This document shows, one piece after another, positions 9,867-18,188 of a DNA stretch of 64,000 nt; the stretch's first letter is position 1, and every line of letters starts with the position of its first letter. Under the pieces are notes generated by a model that saw only the letters and a list, made by a program, of their open reading frames with translations, did no database searches and was not told where the DNA came from. The DNA is from Sinorhizobium mexicanum. Its GTDB lineage: Bacteria > Pseudomonadota > Alphaproteobacteria > Rhizobiales > Rhizobiaceae. The stretch spans positions 992,001 to 1,056,000 of the forward strand of contig NZ_CP041241.1 in the NCBI RefSeq assembly GCF_013488225.1, read 5' to 3'. The position numbers and the translations under genes were made by a program.

Positions 9867-10349
9867 ATGCTGCCCATATTCATTGTACTGGCGTTCGCCG
9901 CGGGTTGCGCCATTTCCGTCCAAGCAGCGGTAAACGCCCAACTCGCGGCAGGGTTCGGAGGCAACGTGTTTGGTGCGGCATTTTACTCCTTCGCCACCGG
10001 GACAATCGCCTTGGGCATCATCGCCTCGGTACAGGGCGGCCTGCCGACCGCCCTGACCACTATTCCTTCGCAACCCTTTTGGAAGCTGATCGGAGGCCTC
10101 CTCGGCGCTGGGGCGATTTTCTCGACAATCCTCATCACACCGAAAATCGGCTTGGCCAACCTTCTGATCCTTGTCATCACCGGGCAGTTGGTAACCTCTC
10201 TGGTGATCGACAACTTCGGCCTGCTGAATTCGGCTCTGAGGCCGGTGACCGCCATCAAGTTTGTCGGCGCGCTGCTTGTCATCTGTGGCGCACTTATCAC
10301 ATTGTTCGGCGATCGCATGGCCGCATGGACGGGCAACTTTACGCGGTAG
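9867..10349 (+). CDS. YdcZ-like DMT-superfamily membrane protein (DUF606)
   Basis: A 160-residue, very hydrophobic protein with about five membrane helices. It begins with the family pattern FIVLAFAAGCAISVQAAVNA and includes FYSFATGTIAL and LLVICGALITLF. It belongs to the DUF606/YdcZ group of the drug/metabolite transporter superfamily: short half-size proteins that probably pair to form a carrier, with no proven substrate. The ATG at 9867 is chosen because AGGA lies about seven bases upstream and the membrane domain starts there. The in-frame extension back to 9549 has no domain and low coding quality. The 320-bp gap after gdhA otherwise holds nothing. It converges with the HAD gene 17 bp downstream. 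Confidence 0.85.
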   Translation: MLPIFIVLAFAAGCAISVQAAVNAQLAAGFGGNVFGAAFYSFATGTIALGIIASVQGGLPTALTTIPSQPFWKLIGGLLGAGAIFSTILITPKIGLANLLILVITGQLVTSLVIDNFGLLNSALRPVTAIKFVGALLVICGALITLFGDRMAAWTGNFTR

Positions 10350-10366
10350 TACCGCCTTTCCTCGAG

Positions 10367-11089
10367 TTAGCCGCGCAATGCTTCCTGGTGTGCCTTCGCG
10401 AGGTCGGCCATGCTGTTGAAGCGGAAGTCGTATTTCGGCATATCGCCCGGATGCATCGTTGCGCCGAAACCCTCCTGCTCGTAGCGGCGATAGATCCAGC
10501 ACGAGGCGAGGCCGTGACGATTGGCCGGGCCATGGTCGTGGAACATGCTTTCAGCCGTGTGCAGGATCTCGTGCTTCTGGATGCCCAGGCTCTCGAGCTT
10601 CTTCAGCATGTACTCGAAATTGCGGTCGGACGGCTTGTAGGAGCCGCAATCTTCGGCGGTGTAGATGGCGTCGAATTCGACCTGGAGCTTCTCGTTGCTG
10701 GCGGCGAAACTCTCGTTGTCAACATTCGACAGAATGACGAGCTTGTAGTGGCGCTTCAGGTACTGGAGAGCACCGGCGGAATCGGGGAATGCCGGCCAGT
10801 TTTTCACGGACTGGCCATAGGCGACGCACTCTCTCCAGGAAACAGCGATGCCCCATTCCTCTGCGAGCCGCTTGTAGACGATCGGAAGCAGATCGCGATA
10901 GTTCTTGGCTGGCGTCCGAAGCTGCTGCGACGATTCATGCCGCGCATGTGCTTCGAGCACCTGGTTGCGCGACAGCGGCGTGGCAAGCCGGGCGGTCAGC
11001 GGCTCGAGGCCCTCGAACATGCCCGATTCCCAGTCGATGAGCGTGCCGTAGCAGTCGAAGGTGAGGGCTTTGAAGTCAGTCAGTTTCAT
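10367..11089 (-). CDS. HAD-superfamily haloacid dehalogenase, type II
   Basis: A 240-residue HAD hydrolase. Motif I is FDCYGTLIDWE near residues 9-19, with the nucleophilic aspartate followed by C-Y-G-T-L as in 2-haloacid dehalogenases. Motif II is VILSNVDN, and motif III/IV lies around YKPSDRNFEYML. Members hydrolyse 2-haloacids or related small organic acids; the true substrate is unknown. Of two close start codons, the ATG at 11089 has AAGGA at the better distance; 11095 would add two residues. The closest annotation is EC 3.8.1.2-like. No partner genes. The 450 bp upstream (11090-11536) contain no gene I can support. Confidence 0.85.
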   Translation of the reverse strand: MKLTDFKALTFDCYGTLIDWESGMFEGLEPLTARLATPLSRNQVLEAHARHESSQQLRTPAKNYRDLLPIVYKRLAEEWGIAVSWRECVAYGQSVKNWPAFPDSAGALQYLKRHYKLVILSNVDNESFAASNEKLQVEFDAIYTAEDCGSYKPSDRNFEYMLKKLESLGIQKHEILHTAESMFHDHGPANRHGLASCWIYRRYEQEGFGATMHPGDMPKYDFRFNSMADLAKAHQEALRG

Positions 11090-11536
11090 TGGCATGGTCC
11101 TTGTTATGGAGGGATGGCGGCGTTCCTTGAATCCAGCAGTAGAAGTACAAAGGCGGGTATGGCCCGTGTCTTCCGAACGTTGCGATCTTGCCATCAAACT
11201 AGGCCGTGAACGCATTAATTGTGAGAGGCCGATGCAGGAGCGGCCTTCGATTTTTGGCGAGGAAGATTGAAGGTTAGTAGCTGACCGTTTGGCACCCCGT
11301 AACTTTCATAGCGCACCAAGTCGTGCTTCAGAGCCGGCATGAGCCGCTATGACCGACTTCGAATGGCGTGTGCCCGCTGCTGCCCAACAAGCCCCGAGGC
11401 ATGCGGAGCCGATCATGTGAGCCTCTGGGACCCTCGGCGACAGGAAGGAATGATCGCGTGAAGGCGGTCCTGGGGCCGTAAGCGGAAACGCCGCCATCAG
11501 GTGCTGATGTGTGCCACGCGTGCCCGCAGTTGCGCG

Positions 11537-12247
11537 TCAAAGCTCGAGGATGGCGTAGGGTCGGCCCGTCGGCTTTTCGATATGGGCCGCGACATTGAAC
11601 ACCGGAGCGCCGCCTGGCGTTTGCCCTTCATAGGTCCCTTGGTGCGCATGGCCGTGAACGACCGCACTCACCTTGAAGCGGTCGATGGTCTCGGCCAGTC
11701 GGGATGAGCCGAGAAACGGATATATTTCCTTGGGTTCGCCCGCAACGGTTTCGACTATCGGGGCATAGTGCAGAACGACAAGGGAGCGCTGTGCCCTCGT
11801 GTTCCTCAAGGCATTCTCCAGGCGCATGGCCTCTTCGACGCTCTCCGAGACCATGGATTTGATGGCAGTCTCGCCGAAGGAGCCCAGCATGTGCCGGCCG
11901 AAGCCGCCGATGAAGCCCTTGGTGCCGGCAAATCCCACGCCCGCGAGCTCGACCGCCTGGCCGTTTAGGAGGTGGACGCCAGCCTTAACGAGAATGGACG
12001 AGATTTCCTCTGTCGCATCACCCTGGTGATCGTGGTTTCCAAGAACGGCAACGACCGGAACCGAGCAGGACTTCAGGTCGTCCGCCAGGAGTTCGGCTTC
12101 AACCGGCTTGCCTAGGTCCGTCAAGTCGCCGGCGATGACGAGCACGTCAGCGGCTTGCGAAATCTCCGAAAACAGTTCCGTATAGGAGGCAGATCCATCC
12201 TCCTTCACGTGAAGGTCCGCGACCGCGGCGACTTTCAGCTTGCTCAT
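11537..12247 (-). CDS. metallophosphoesterase
   Basis: A 236-residue calcineurin-like phosphoesterase. Metal ligands are visible in order: D11 and H13 (VADLHV), the GDLTD block near residue 41, GNHD (VLGNHDHQ), a histidine in VLHYAP, and HGHAHQG. Such enzymes cleave phosphomono- or diesters with two divalent metals. The start at 12247 has GAGGAG upstream and overlaps the stop of the nucleotidyltransferase gene by four bases (ATGA), so the two are translationally coupled and probably function together. Through that operon it should fall under the EcfG-type promoter at 13099-13123. Substrate not deducible. Confidence 0.88.
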   Translation of the reverse strand: MSKLKVAAVADLHVKEDGSASYTELFSEISQAADVLVIAGDLTDLGKPVEAELLADDLKSCSVPVVAVLGNHDHQGDATEEISSILVKAGVHLLNGQAVELAGVGFAGTKGFIGGFGRHMLGSFGETAIKSMVSESVEEAMRLENALRNTRAQRSLVVLHYAPIVETVAGEPKEIYPFLGSSRLAETIDRFKVSAVVHGHAHQGTYEGQTPGGAPVFNVAAHIEKPTGRPYAILEL

Positions 12248-13065
12248 GGTGTCTGCTCCTCTGTTCCTTCGCGCATCTCGCCATCGCCGCCGACATCGGC
12301 GAACCCCCATTTTCTGACGTCGATCTCGTAATCGGGACGCGAATATATGCGCCCGCGGCAGATCTTCGTCTGCGGCAGCGGCAAGTCCCTTTGCGCCGAA
12401 AGCCTGCTCAGGAGCTCGTCCAACAGCCACTGCGGGACCCTGTCGCGCTCGGAAGGGTAGATCCATCGGAAATTGAGGAGGTGGATGAGCAGGACTTCCC
12501 AGTGAACCTCCATGTATTCCAGCAATCTTGCCCAATCGATCCGGTCGTGCGCCTTCAGGATCACGTGCGCAATGTCGGCGCCGTCATAGCGTTCGCGAAA
12601 CTGGATGAAGGACTTCGACCAGACCAATTCCGTTGGCGCGGCGATCGAGACCGGGCACCCGCTGATTTCCACCGGCAGCGCATGCGCAAACCAGCCGTCG
12701 TTGACCAGCATCGTCCCATTTGGCGAGGCGAAGATAACGTCGAAGAAAAATCTGCCCTTGAACACTTTGCCCAGCCAGCGATCGTCTTCGATCTCGACCG
12801 CATATCCGCGGGACTTGAAGTGCTTGAGGATACGTGTGTAATCGCCCGCCTTGCAGAAGACATCGAGATCCTTCGTCGGCCGCGATATGCCGGTATAGGC
12901 GCTGACGGCAAACGTGCCCGCGATCAGAAAGGGAATTTTCGAGCGAACCAGCTCCGCAAGTGCTTCCGCGACGAACGCCTCGGCTTCCTCGTCGACGAGT
13001 TGCGGCATGGCGAGTGGCCCGGCCGCTCGACTTGAATTCTTTTGCGGCGATATGACTGACGTCAT
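12244..13065 (-). CDS. nucleotidyltransferase-fold protein
   Basis: A 273-residue protein from the ATG at 13065, with GGGAG upstream; the longer frame to 13182 lacks support. Residues about 46-70 carry a minimal nucleotidyltransferase pattern: FLIAGTFAVSAYTGISRPTKDLDVF, split here as FLIAGTFAVSAY then TGISRPTKDLDVF. The metal ligands are D66 and D68. The second half includes FFDVIFASP, giving a likely third acidic ligand, and a helical C-terminus. This kind of fold adds nucleotides to small molecules or macromolecules. Four-base overlap with the downstream phosphoesterase suggests an add/remove or synthesise/hydrolyse pair. An EcfG-type promoter about 35 bp upstream suggests stress control. 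Substrate unknown. Confidence 0.8.
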   Translation of the reverse strand: MTSVISPQKNSSRAAGPLAMPQLVDEEAEAFVAEALAELVRSKIPFLIAGTFAVSAYTGISRPTKDLDVFCKAGDYTRILKHFKSRGYAVEIEDDRWLGKVFKGRFFFDVIFASPNGTMLVNDGWFAHALPVEISGCPVSIAAPTELVWSKSFIQFRERYDGADIAHVILKAHDRIDWARLLEYMEVHWEVLLIHLLNFRWIYPSERDRVPQWLLDELLSRLSAQRDLPLPQTKICRGRIYSRPDYEIDVRKWGFADVGGDGEMREGTEEQTP

Positions 13066-13098
13066 GCTCTTCTCCCAACCGGCAGAATCTCCTACGAA

Positions 13099-13123
13099 AA
13101 CACGGTAAACTTGGGGAAGTTCC
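13099..13123 (-). promoter_or_regulatory. EcfG/RpoE2-type promoter of the nucleotidyltransferase operon
   Basis: Minus strand: GGAAC (13123-13119), 16 bases, TGTT (13102-13099). This fits GGAAC-N16-xGTT. The predicted transcript start is near 13091, giving a leader of about 25 bases with the GGGAG ribosome-binding site. Confidence 0.6.
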
Positions 13124-13210
13124 GCAACTCGTTGGAAGCAGCTGAAGACGCCGCCTCGCTCGAGCGAGGTATAGTTGCGCAAAAGTCACTTCGAAGATCT
13201 GCTGGTCGCC

Positions 13211-15196
13211 TCAGAGCCCGAAGGGGAATGTCTCGGGTACGCCTGCGCTCAGATGCTCCGGCATCAGAGGGGTTACCGGTGTCGTCAGGTCGAACCAGAC
13301 AAACGCATCGAACTGGTGCGGCAACGACGCGTGGGCATAGTGGCTCATGCGTTCGGTCTCTGGTCTGTAGATGACACCGATGAATCGCTCGAGCTTAGGC
13401 TCGTCGAGGCGCCGGCGCAAAGCGTCGTCGCGCGAGAAATCGAGCAGGAAGCGATCCACACGCGAGTCGTGAAAGACCCGTTCGTAGCTGCCGGGCAGGG
13501 AAGGCCGGATCTCCTTCATCTCGATTTCGCCATCCCAGTCGCTTGCCGCCGCCACCTTGCCGCCGTGCGTTCCGAGACCGATCAATGCAGCTTGTTCCCC
13601 GAAACGTTCGCGGCAAAGCTGGCCGATGTTCAACTCCTCACGAGCGGCTCCCATTTCCGTATGGCGCGCATCGCCGATATGGGAATTGTGCGCCCACACG
13701 ACCGCCTTCGAACCCGAACCGCGCGACTCCAGGAGATGTTCGAGCGTTTCGAACATGTGCTTGTCGCGCAAGTTCCACGATTCGGCACCGGCATAGTACA
13801 TGGTTCGGTAGTATCGTTCGGCCGACGCAATCAGCCGGGCATTTTGCGCCGCGTCGAAAAGCTGCTCCCCGTCACTGTCGGTTGCTTGGAGGCGCCGCTC
13901 GAGCAACTCCCGGCACTGACGCACCACGGCCTCCTCGCATTTGTTGTAGCTAGCGGTCAGCACGGCCCGACCGTAGGTAGATGGCTCGTTTTGCCAGGGG
14001 GTCAGGCATCCGTAGCGTTCCCTCGCGACGGCCGCGGCAGCCGGATCGGTCTTGTCGAGATAGTCCAGAACGGCGGCAATGGATTCGCGCATGTTGTAGA
14101 TGTCGAGCCCGTAGAAGCCGGCTTGGTCCTGACCCGCGGGGCCGCCGTTGTATTCGCGCATCCAATCGACGAAGGCCATAACCTCGCGGTTTCGCCACAT
14201 CCACGTCGGAAAGCGCTGGAAGGGAGCATCCATGCCACGCCTGTAAGGGCGATGTCGAACATACCGATCAACAGCTGCCGCGTCCGGCCAGTCGGCCTCC
14301 ACCGCGACGATCGTAAAACCGTGCTCCTCGATCAGCCTGCGGGTGATGGCGGCGCGTGCACGATAAAATTCCGAGGTCCCATGGCTTGATTCGCCGAGCA
14401 GCACCACGCGACGCTCGCCAAAACGATCGAAGAGCCGCCCGAAGGCTGCATCATCGAGAGCAGGCAATGGCTCGGCGACGTCCGCCACCATTTCCGGGAG
14501 CGTCCGCGAAGGCGGAGGAGGCGTCGAGTGGGCGGATGGCGACCTCTCGTCTTTGCGGGCGTGCTCTCCGATCAGCGGGACGAAGCGGACGCCGCCAAGG
14601 TCATGCTCCTCGAAGGTGGTGGCGTTGACGCGCGTCACCTTGAGCAAACGCTGCTCGCGCTCCGATCCGATCGGTATGACCATGTGGCCGCCAAGATCGA
14701 GCTGCTCCTTCAGCGCTTGCGGCACGCTCGGGGTACCTGCCGCAACGAGAATGGCATCGAAGGGGCCTGCTTCCGGCCACCCCTTCGTTCCATCACCGAT
14801 GCGAACATCGATATTGTCGTAGCCGAGCCTGAGAAATCGCCGCTTGGCCTCGTTTGCGAGCGGGGCATGACGTTCGACGCTGTAGACATGTCCGGCGACC
14901 CTGCTCAAAACCGCAGCTGCATAACCGGATCCGGTTCCTACTTCGAGCACCGTATCGCCGGCCTCGATCTCGGCCTGCGAGACCATCAGCGCGACGATGT
15001 AGGGTTGCGAGATCGTCTGTCCTTCGCCGATCGAAAGCGGAGCGTCTTCATAGGCAAACTCCTCGAAGCCCGGATCGACGAAAGCCTCGCGAGGAACGAT
15101 CCGCATGGCTTCGACGACACGGGGGTCATCGATCCCACGGCGGACGATATGAAGATCCACCATCCGGTCGCGAGCACGGGATAGGTCAAGCTTCAT
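13211..15196 (-). CDS. protein-L-isoaspartate methyltransferase / erythromycin-esterase-like fusion
   Basis: A 661-residue two-domain protein. Residues about 1-215 are a PCMT: EAFVDPGFEEFAYEDAPLSI, GQTISQPYIVALM, and the SAM-binding loop VLEVGTGSGYAAAVL. A proline/serine linker (about 216-240) joins it to an erythromycin-esterase-like domain of about 420 residues: LLGESSHGTSEFYRAR, VAVEADWPDA, WAHNSHIGDAR, with the conserved Glu and His residues present. PCMT repairs age-damaged aspartyl residues. Esterase-like members often have no drug substrate. The ATG at 15196 has AGGGGA upstream. It is divergent from katE with a shared EcfG-type promoter, so stress-time protein repair fits. No frameshift seen, so the fusion appears real. 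Confidence 0.9.
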   Translation of the reverse strand: MKLDLSRARDRMVDLHIVRRGIDDPRVVEAMRIVPREAFVDPGFEEFAYEDAPLSIGEGQTISQPYIVALMVSQAEIEAGDTVLEVGTGSGYAAAVLSRVAGHVYSVERHAPLANEAKRRFLRLGYDNIDVRIGDGTKGWPEAGPFDAILVAAGTPSVPQALKEQLDLGGHMVIPIGSEREQRLLKVTRVNATTFEEHDLGGVRFVPLIGEHARKDERSPSAHSTPPPPSRTLPEMVADVAEPLPALDDAAFGRLFDRFGERRVVLLGESSHGTSEFYRARAAITRRLIEEHGFTIVAVEADWPDAAAVDRYVRHRPYRRGMDAPFQRFPTWMWRNREVMAFVDWMREYNGGPAGQDQAGFYGLDIYNMRESIAAVLDYLDKTDPAAAAVARERYGCLTPWQNEPSTYGRAVLTASYNKCEEAVVRQCRELLERRLQATDSDGEQLFDAAQNARLIASAERYYRTMYYAGAESWNLRDKHMFETLEHLLESRGSGSKAVVWAHNSHIGDARHTEMGAAREELNIGQLCRERFGEQAALIGLGTHGGKVAAASDWDGEIEMKEIRPSLPGSYERVFHDSRVDRFLLDFSRDDALRRRLDEPKLERFIGVIYRPETERMSHYAHASLPHQFDAFVWFDLTTPVTPLMPEHLSAGVPETFPFGL

Positions 15197-15279
15197 GAGA
15201 GATCCCCTTACGTCGACTGTGCGGCGGGTGTCCGCCGAGTGTGTCCCACGGCGTGTGGACGGTTTCCGCGGCTCAGTCG

Positions 15280-15304
15280 GGAACCAGTGAAGCGCGCGAA
15301 TGTT
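15280..15304 (+). promoter_or_regulatory. EcfG/RpoE2-type promoter, distal katE candidate
   Basis: Plus strand: GGAAC (15280-15284), 16 bases, TGTT (15301-15304). It would give a leader of about 265 bases before katE. It is the plus-strand reading of the two-way block shared with the PCMT-esterase gene. Confidence 0.45.
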
Positions 15305-15306
15305 CC
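15282..15306 (-). promoter_or_regulatory. EcfG/RpoE2-type promoter of the PCMT-esterase gene
   Basis: Minus strand: GGAAC (15306-15302), 16 bases, GGTT (15285-15282). It overlaps almost completely with a plus-strand match, because the block begins GGAACC and ends GTTCC. Predicted start near 15275, about 80 bases before the ATG. Confidence 0.65.
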
Positions 15307-15512
15307 GCGCACCATCACCCCGAGCCAGTGGGTTCGTCTCCCCAGCGGAGCATGCGCAATAGAGGCCGAGAGAAACTATTCGCATGTGCCCTGCTGCACC
15401 GTTCTCCGCTCCGGTACCCCTTGGCATGTTTGTGGGATCAGGCGGACACTTGGCCGCTTTTGGCAGTCTGGAAGCCAGGACAGCAGTTTTTGCCTCTCCG
15501 CGACCTTTCTTG

Positions 15513-15537
15513 GGAACCAAGCATTCACGCATCGGTT
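15513..15537 (+). promoter_or_regulatory. EcfG/RpoE2-type promoter, proximal katE candidate
   Basis: GGAAC (15513-15517), 16 bases, GGTT (15534-15537). The predicted transcript start is near 15545, about 30 bases before the katE ATG and just ahead of its GGAGA ribosome-binding site. This is the better placed of the two katE candidates. Confidence 0.68.
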
Positions 15538-15576
15538 TGTCGTTCGTTCCCATGTCCGATCGACGGAGAAATTCCC

Positions 15577-17694
15577 ATGGCCAAGAGAAATGCGCGCCCG
15601 GCAAATTCCAGGTCGGCCGTAATTCACGAACAGAAGCTGACGCGCGGCAACGGAGGGGAGCTTCATCAAATCGCCGAGGACGGCACTCCCGTTTTGACGA
15701 CCGCGCAAGGGGGGCCGGTTACGGACGACCAAAACAGTCTGCGCGTGGGCGAGCGCGGCCCGACGCTCATCGAGGATTTTCATTTCCGCGAAAAAATCTT
15801 CCATTTCGATCACGAGCGCATTCCCGAGCGCGTCGTGCATGCGCGCGGTTATGGCGCCCATGGTTACTTTGAGACTTATGAACCGCTTTCCGCAATTACG
15901 CGTGCGGATGTCTTCCAGCGCGCCGGAGAGCGAACACCCGCCTTCGTGCGATTTTCCACGGTCGCTGGCAGCAAGGGATCTGTCGATCTCGCACGCGACG
16001 TTCGGGGGTTCGCGGTCAAGATCTATACCAAGGAGGGAAACTGGGACATCGTCGGCAACAATATTCCGGTCTTCTTCATCCAGGACGCGATCAAGTTCCC
16101 TGACGTCATCCATTCCGTAAAGCCGGAACCGGACAGAGGCTTTCCGCAGGCGCAGTCGGCGCATGACAATTTTTGGGACTTTATCAGTCTCACCCCGGAA
16201 AGCATGCACATGATCATGTGGGTCATGTCGGACCGTGCGATCCCACGATCGTTCCGGTTCATGGAGGGCTTTGGCGTCCACACCTTCCGTTTCGTCAACG
16301 CCAACGACGAATCGACTTTCGTCAAGTTTCACTGGAAGCCAAAGCTCGGCCTCCAATCGGTTGCCTGGAACGAAGCGGTGAAGATCAATGGAGCCGATCC
16401 CGATTTTCATCGGCGCGATCTTTGGGAGGCGATACAGGCCGGCAATTTCCCCGAATGGGAACTGCAGGTCCAGCTTTTCGATCAGGATTTTGCCGACGCC
16501 TTCGACTTCGACGTCCTGGACCCTACCAAGATCATTCCGGAAGAGGTCTTGCCGCCGAAGGCGGTGGGAAGATTGGTTCTCGACCGGATGCCGGACAATT
16601 TCTTCGCCGAGACCGAGCAGGTCGCCTTCATGACCCAGAATGTGCCGCCTGGTATCGACTTCAGCAATGATCCGCTGTTGCAGGGACGAAACTTCTCCTA
16701 CCTCGACACGCAACTCAAGCGGCTTGGCAGCTCCAACTTCACGCACATTCCGATCAATGCGCCGAAATGTCCCTTCCACCACTTCCAGCAGGACGGGCAT
16801 ATGGCGATGCGCAACCCGGTCGGGCGCGTGAATTATCAGCCGAACTCCTGGGGCGAGGGACCACGCGAGTCACTCGAGGATGGATTCCGGCATTACGCGT
16901 CCGACGAACAGGGCGCGAAGGCCCGTCTTCGCGCCGAGAGCTTTGCCGATCACTACAGCCAGGCCCGCCTGTTCTTCGTTAGCCAGACGCCGCCCGAGCA
17001 GCGCCATATCGCCGACGCGCTCACATTCGAATTGAGCAAGGTCCAGACACCGGCGATACGAGAACGCATGGTGTCGCATCTCCTCAACATCGACGAAACC
17101 CTCGGCAAGAAAGTTGCGCACGCGTTGGGCCTCAAGTCGGTTCCGAAACCGGCGGATGCCGCCGTCCCGACACGCCAGGATCTCGCCCCCTCGCCAGCGC
17201 TGAGCATTATCGAGCGCGGGCCAAGACGTTTCGAAGGCCGCAAGCTTGGGATACTGGTAACCGACGGGACAGATGCATCGATCTTGAAAGCCGTGACGAC
17301 AGCGGTCACGAAAGAAGGGGCCATGTTCGAGCTCGTCGCCCCGAAGGTCGGCGGTATTACGGCCTCGGATGGCAAATGGGTACAGGCGCATCAAATGATC
17401 GAGGGAGGGCCGTCGGTCCTTTACGATGCGGTGGCTCTCCTGCCTTCGCCTGAAGTGGTCTCCGAACTGGTCGATGTTGCAGCGGCGCGGGATTTCGTTG
17501 CCGACGCCTTCGCCCATTGCAAGTACATCGGCTACGTCGAGGCGGCCGTGCCCCTTCTGGCGAGAGCCGGCATCACCGACGCGCTCGACGAGGGGACGAT
17601 CAGCCTTGGAGATGCCAGGAGTGTCGAAGCCTTTGTCAAAAGTCTTGGCAGCTTGCGTGTTTGGGCGAGAGAGCCTTCGGTCAAGCTGAAGTAG
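15577..17694 (+). CDS. katE: large-subunit catalase HPII
   Basis: A 705-residue clade 2 catalase, splitting hydrogen peroxide to water and oxygen. The heme-pocket histidine lies in [16 protein letters not shown], followed by [20 protein letters not shown] and [16 protein letters not shown]. The proximal tyrosine is in [14 protein letters not shown]. The last 150 or so residues ([17 protein letters not shown]) form the DJ-1/class I amidotransferase-like domain that defines the large type. The ATG at 15577 has GGAGA eight bases upstream; the longer frame back to 15241 runs through the promoter region. Two EcfG-type promoters precede it. The S. meliloti homologue katC is known to be RpoE2-dependent, which supports this reading. 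Confidence 0.96.
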   Translation: MAKRNARPANSRSAVIHEQKLTRGNGGELHQIAEDGTPVLTTAQGGPVTDDQNSLRVGERGPTLIEDFHFREKIFHFDHERIPERVVHARGYGAHGYFETYEPLSAITRADVFQRAGERTPAFVRFSTVAGSKGSVDLARDVRGFAVKIYTKEGNWDIVGNNIPVFFIQDAIKFPDVIHSVKPEPDRGFPQAQSAHDNFWDFISLTPESMHMIMWVMSDRAIPRSFRFMEGFGVHTFRFVNANDESTFVKFHWKPKLGLQSVAWNEAVKINGADPDFHRRDLWEAIQAGNFPEWELQVQLFDQDFADAFDFDVLDPTKIIPEEVLPPKAVGRLVLDRMPDNFFAETEQVAFMTQNVPPGIDFSNDPLLQGRNFSYLDTQLKRLGSSNFTHIPINAPKCPFHHFQQDGHMAMRNPVGRVNYQPNSWGEGPRESLEDGFRHYASDEQGAKARLRAESFADHYSQARLFFVSQTPPEQRHIADALTFELSKVQTPAIRERMVSHLLNIDETLGKKVAHALGLKSVPKPADAAVPTRQDLAPSPALSIIERGPRRFEGRKLGILVTDGTDASILKAVTTAVTKEGAMFELVAPKVGGITASDGKWVQAHQMIEGGPSVLYDAVALLPSPEVVSELVDVAAARDFVADAFAHCKYIGYVEAAVPLLARAGITDALDEGTISLGDARSVEAFVKSLGSLRVWAREPSVKLK

Positions 17695-17771
17695 CGACGC
17701 GCGCCTGAAGCGAGAGCAAAGGCCATGATCTCTGCCGCGACTGCGCTCGAATACCAACAGCAATGGAGAGA

Positions 17772-18050
17772 ATGATGGAGGACTCACAAGCAATTTCCCG
17801 GCCTCGGCAGACTTCCGATTATCCGGGGCGGCAGACAGACTGCATTGCAGCGCTGAGGCCAGCCGTATCCGATCTGACCGCAACTTCTCAGGACAGTATC
17901 GTTGCGGCAATCGGCGGAGAGATGACCGACGAATTGCTCGCGCTCGCCCACAGAGCGGAAGAGGCGGGCTGGACCTTCGATGAGGCATCGGCGGCGATCG
18001 AAACTCTTGCTCGGGAATATGAGGGCGCCAAGGGCACGATCTTCGACTGA
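17772..18050 (+). CDS. small hypothetical protein downstream of katE
   Basis: A 92-residue protein. Of three clustered ATGs (17763, 17772, 17775), 17772 follows GGAGAGA best. No family recognised. Residues about 40-88 read as two or three helices (AIGGEMTDELLALAHRAEEAGWT and on) with a well-behaved codon pattern. It follows katE by 77 bp on the same strand with no terminator seen, so it is probably co-transcribed and stress-induced. No membrane segment, signal peptide or cysteine motif. Confidence 0.6.
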   Translation: MMEDSQAISRPRQTSDYPGRQTDCIAALRPAVSDLTATSQDSIVAAIGGEMTDELLALAHRAEEAGWTFDEASAAIETLAREYEGAKGTIFD

Positions 18051-18188
18051 GCTCGGGCCGATCTCGTCGTTTCGCTGCAGCCCACACGTACGCGCCGCTT
18101 CATCTTGCCATCTGACCATCTACGACCACTCAAGTGGCGCAAAAGACACCTGCGGTCGTCGACTAGTTTGAGTCCTCTAGCGCAGGCG

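Noticed and set aside
13175..14389. 404-codon plus-strand frame opposite the PCMT-esterase gene
   Set aside because: Antisense shadow; the minus-strand protein has both families' motifs throughout.
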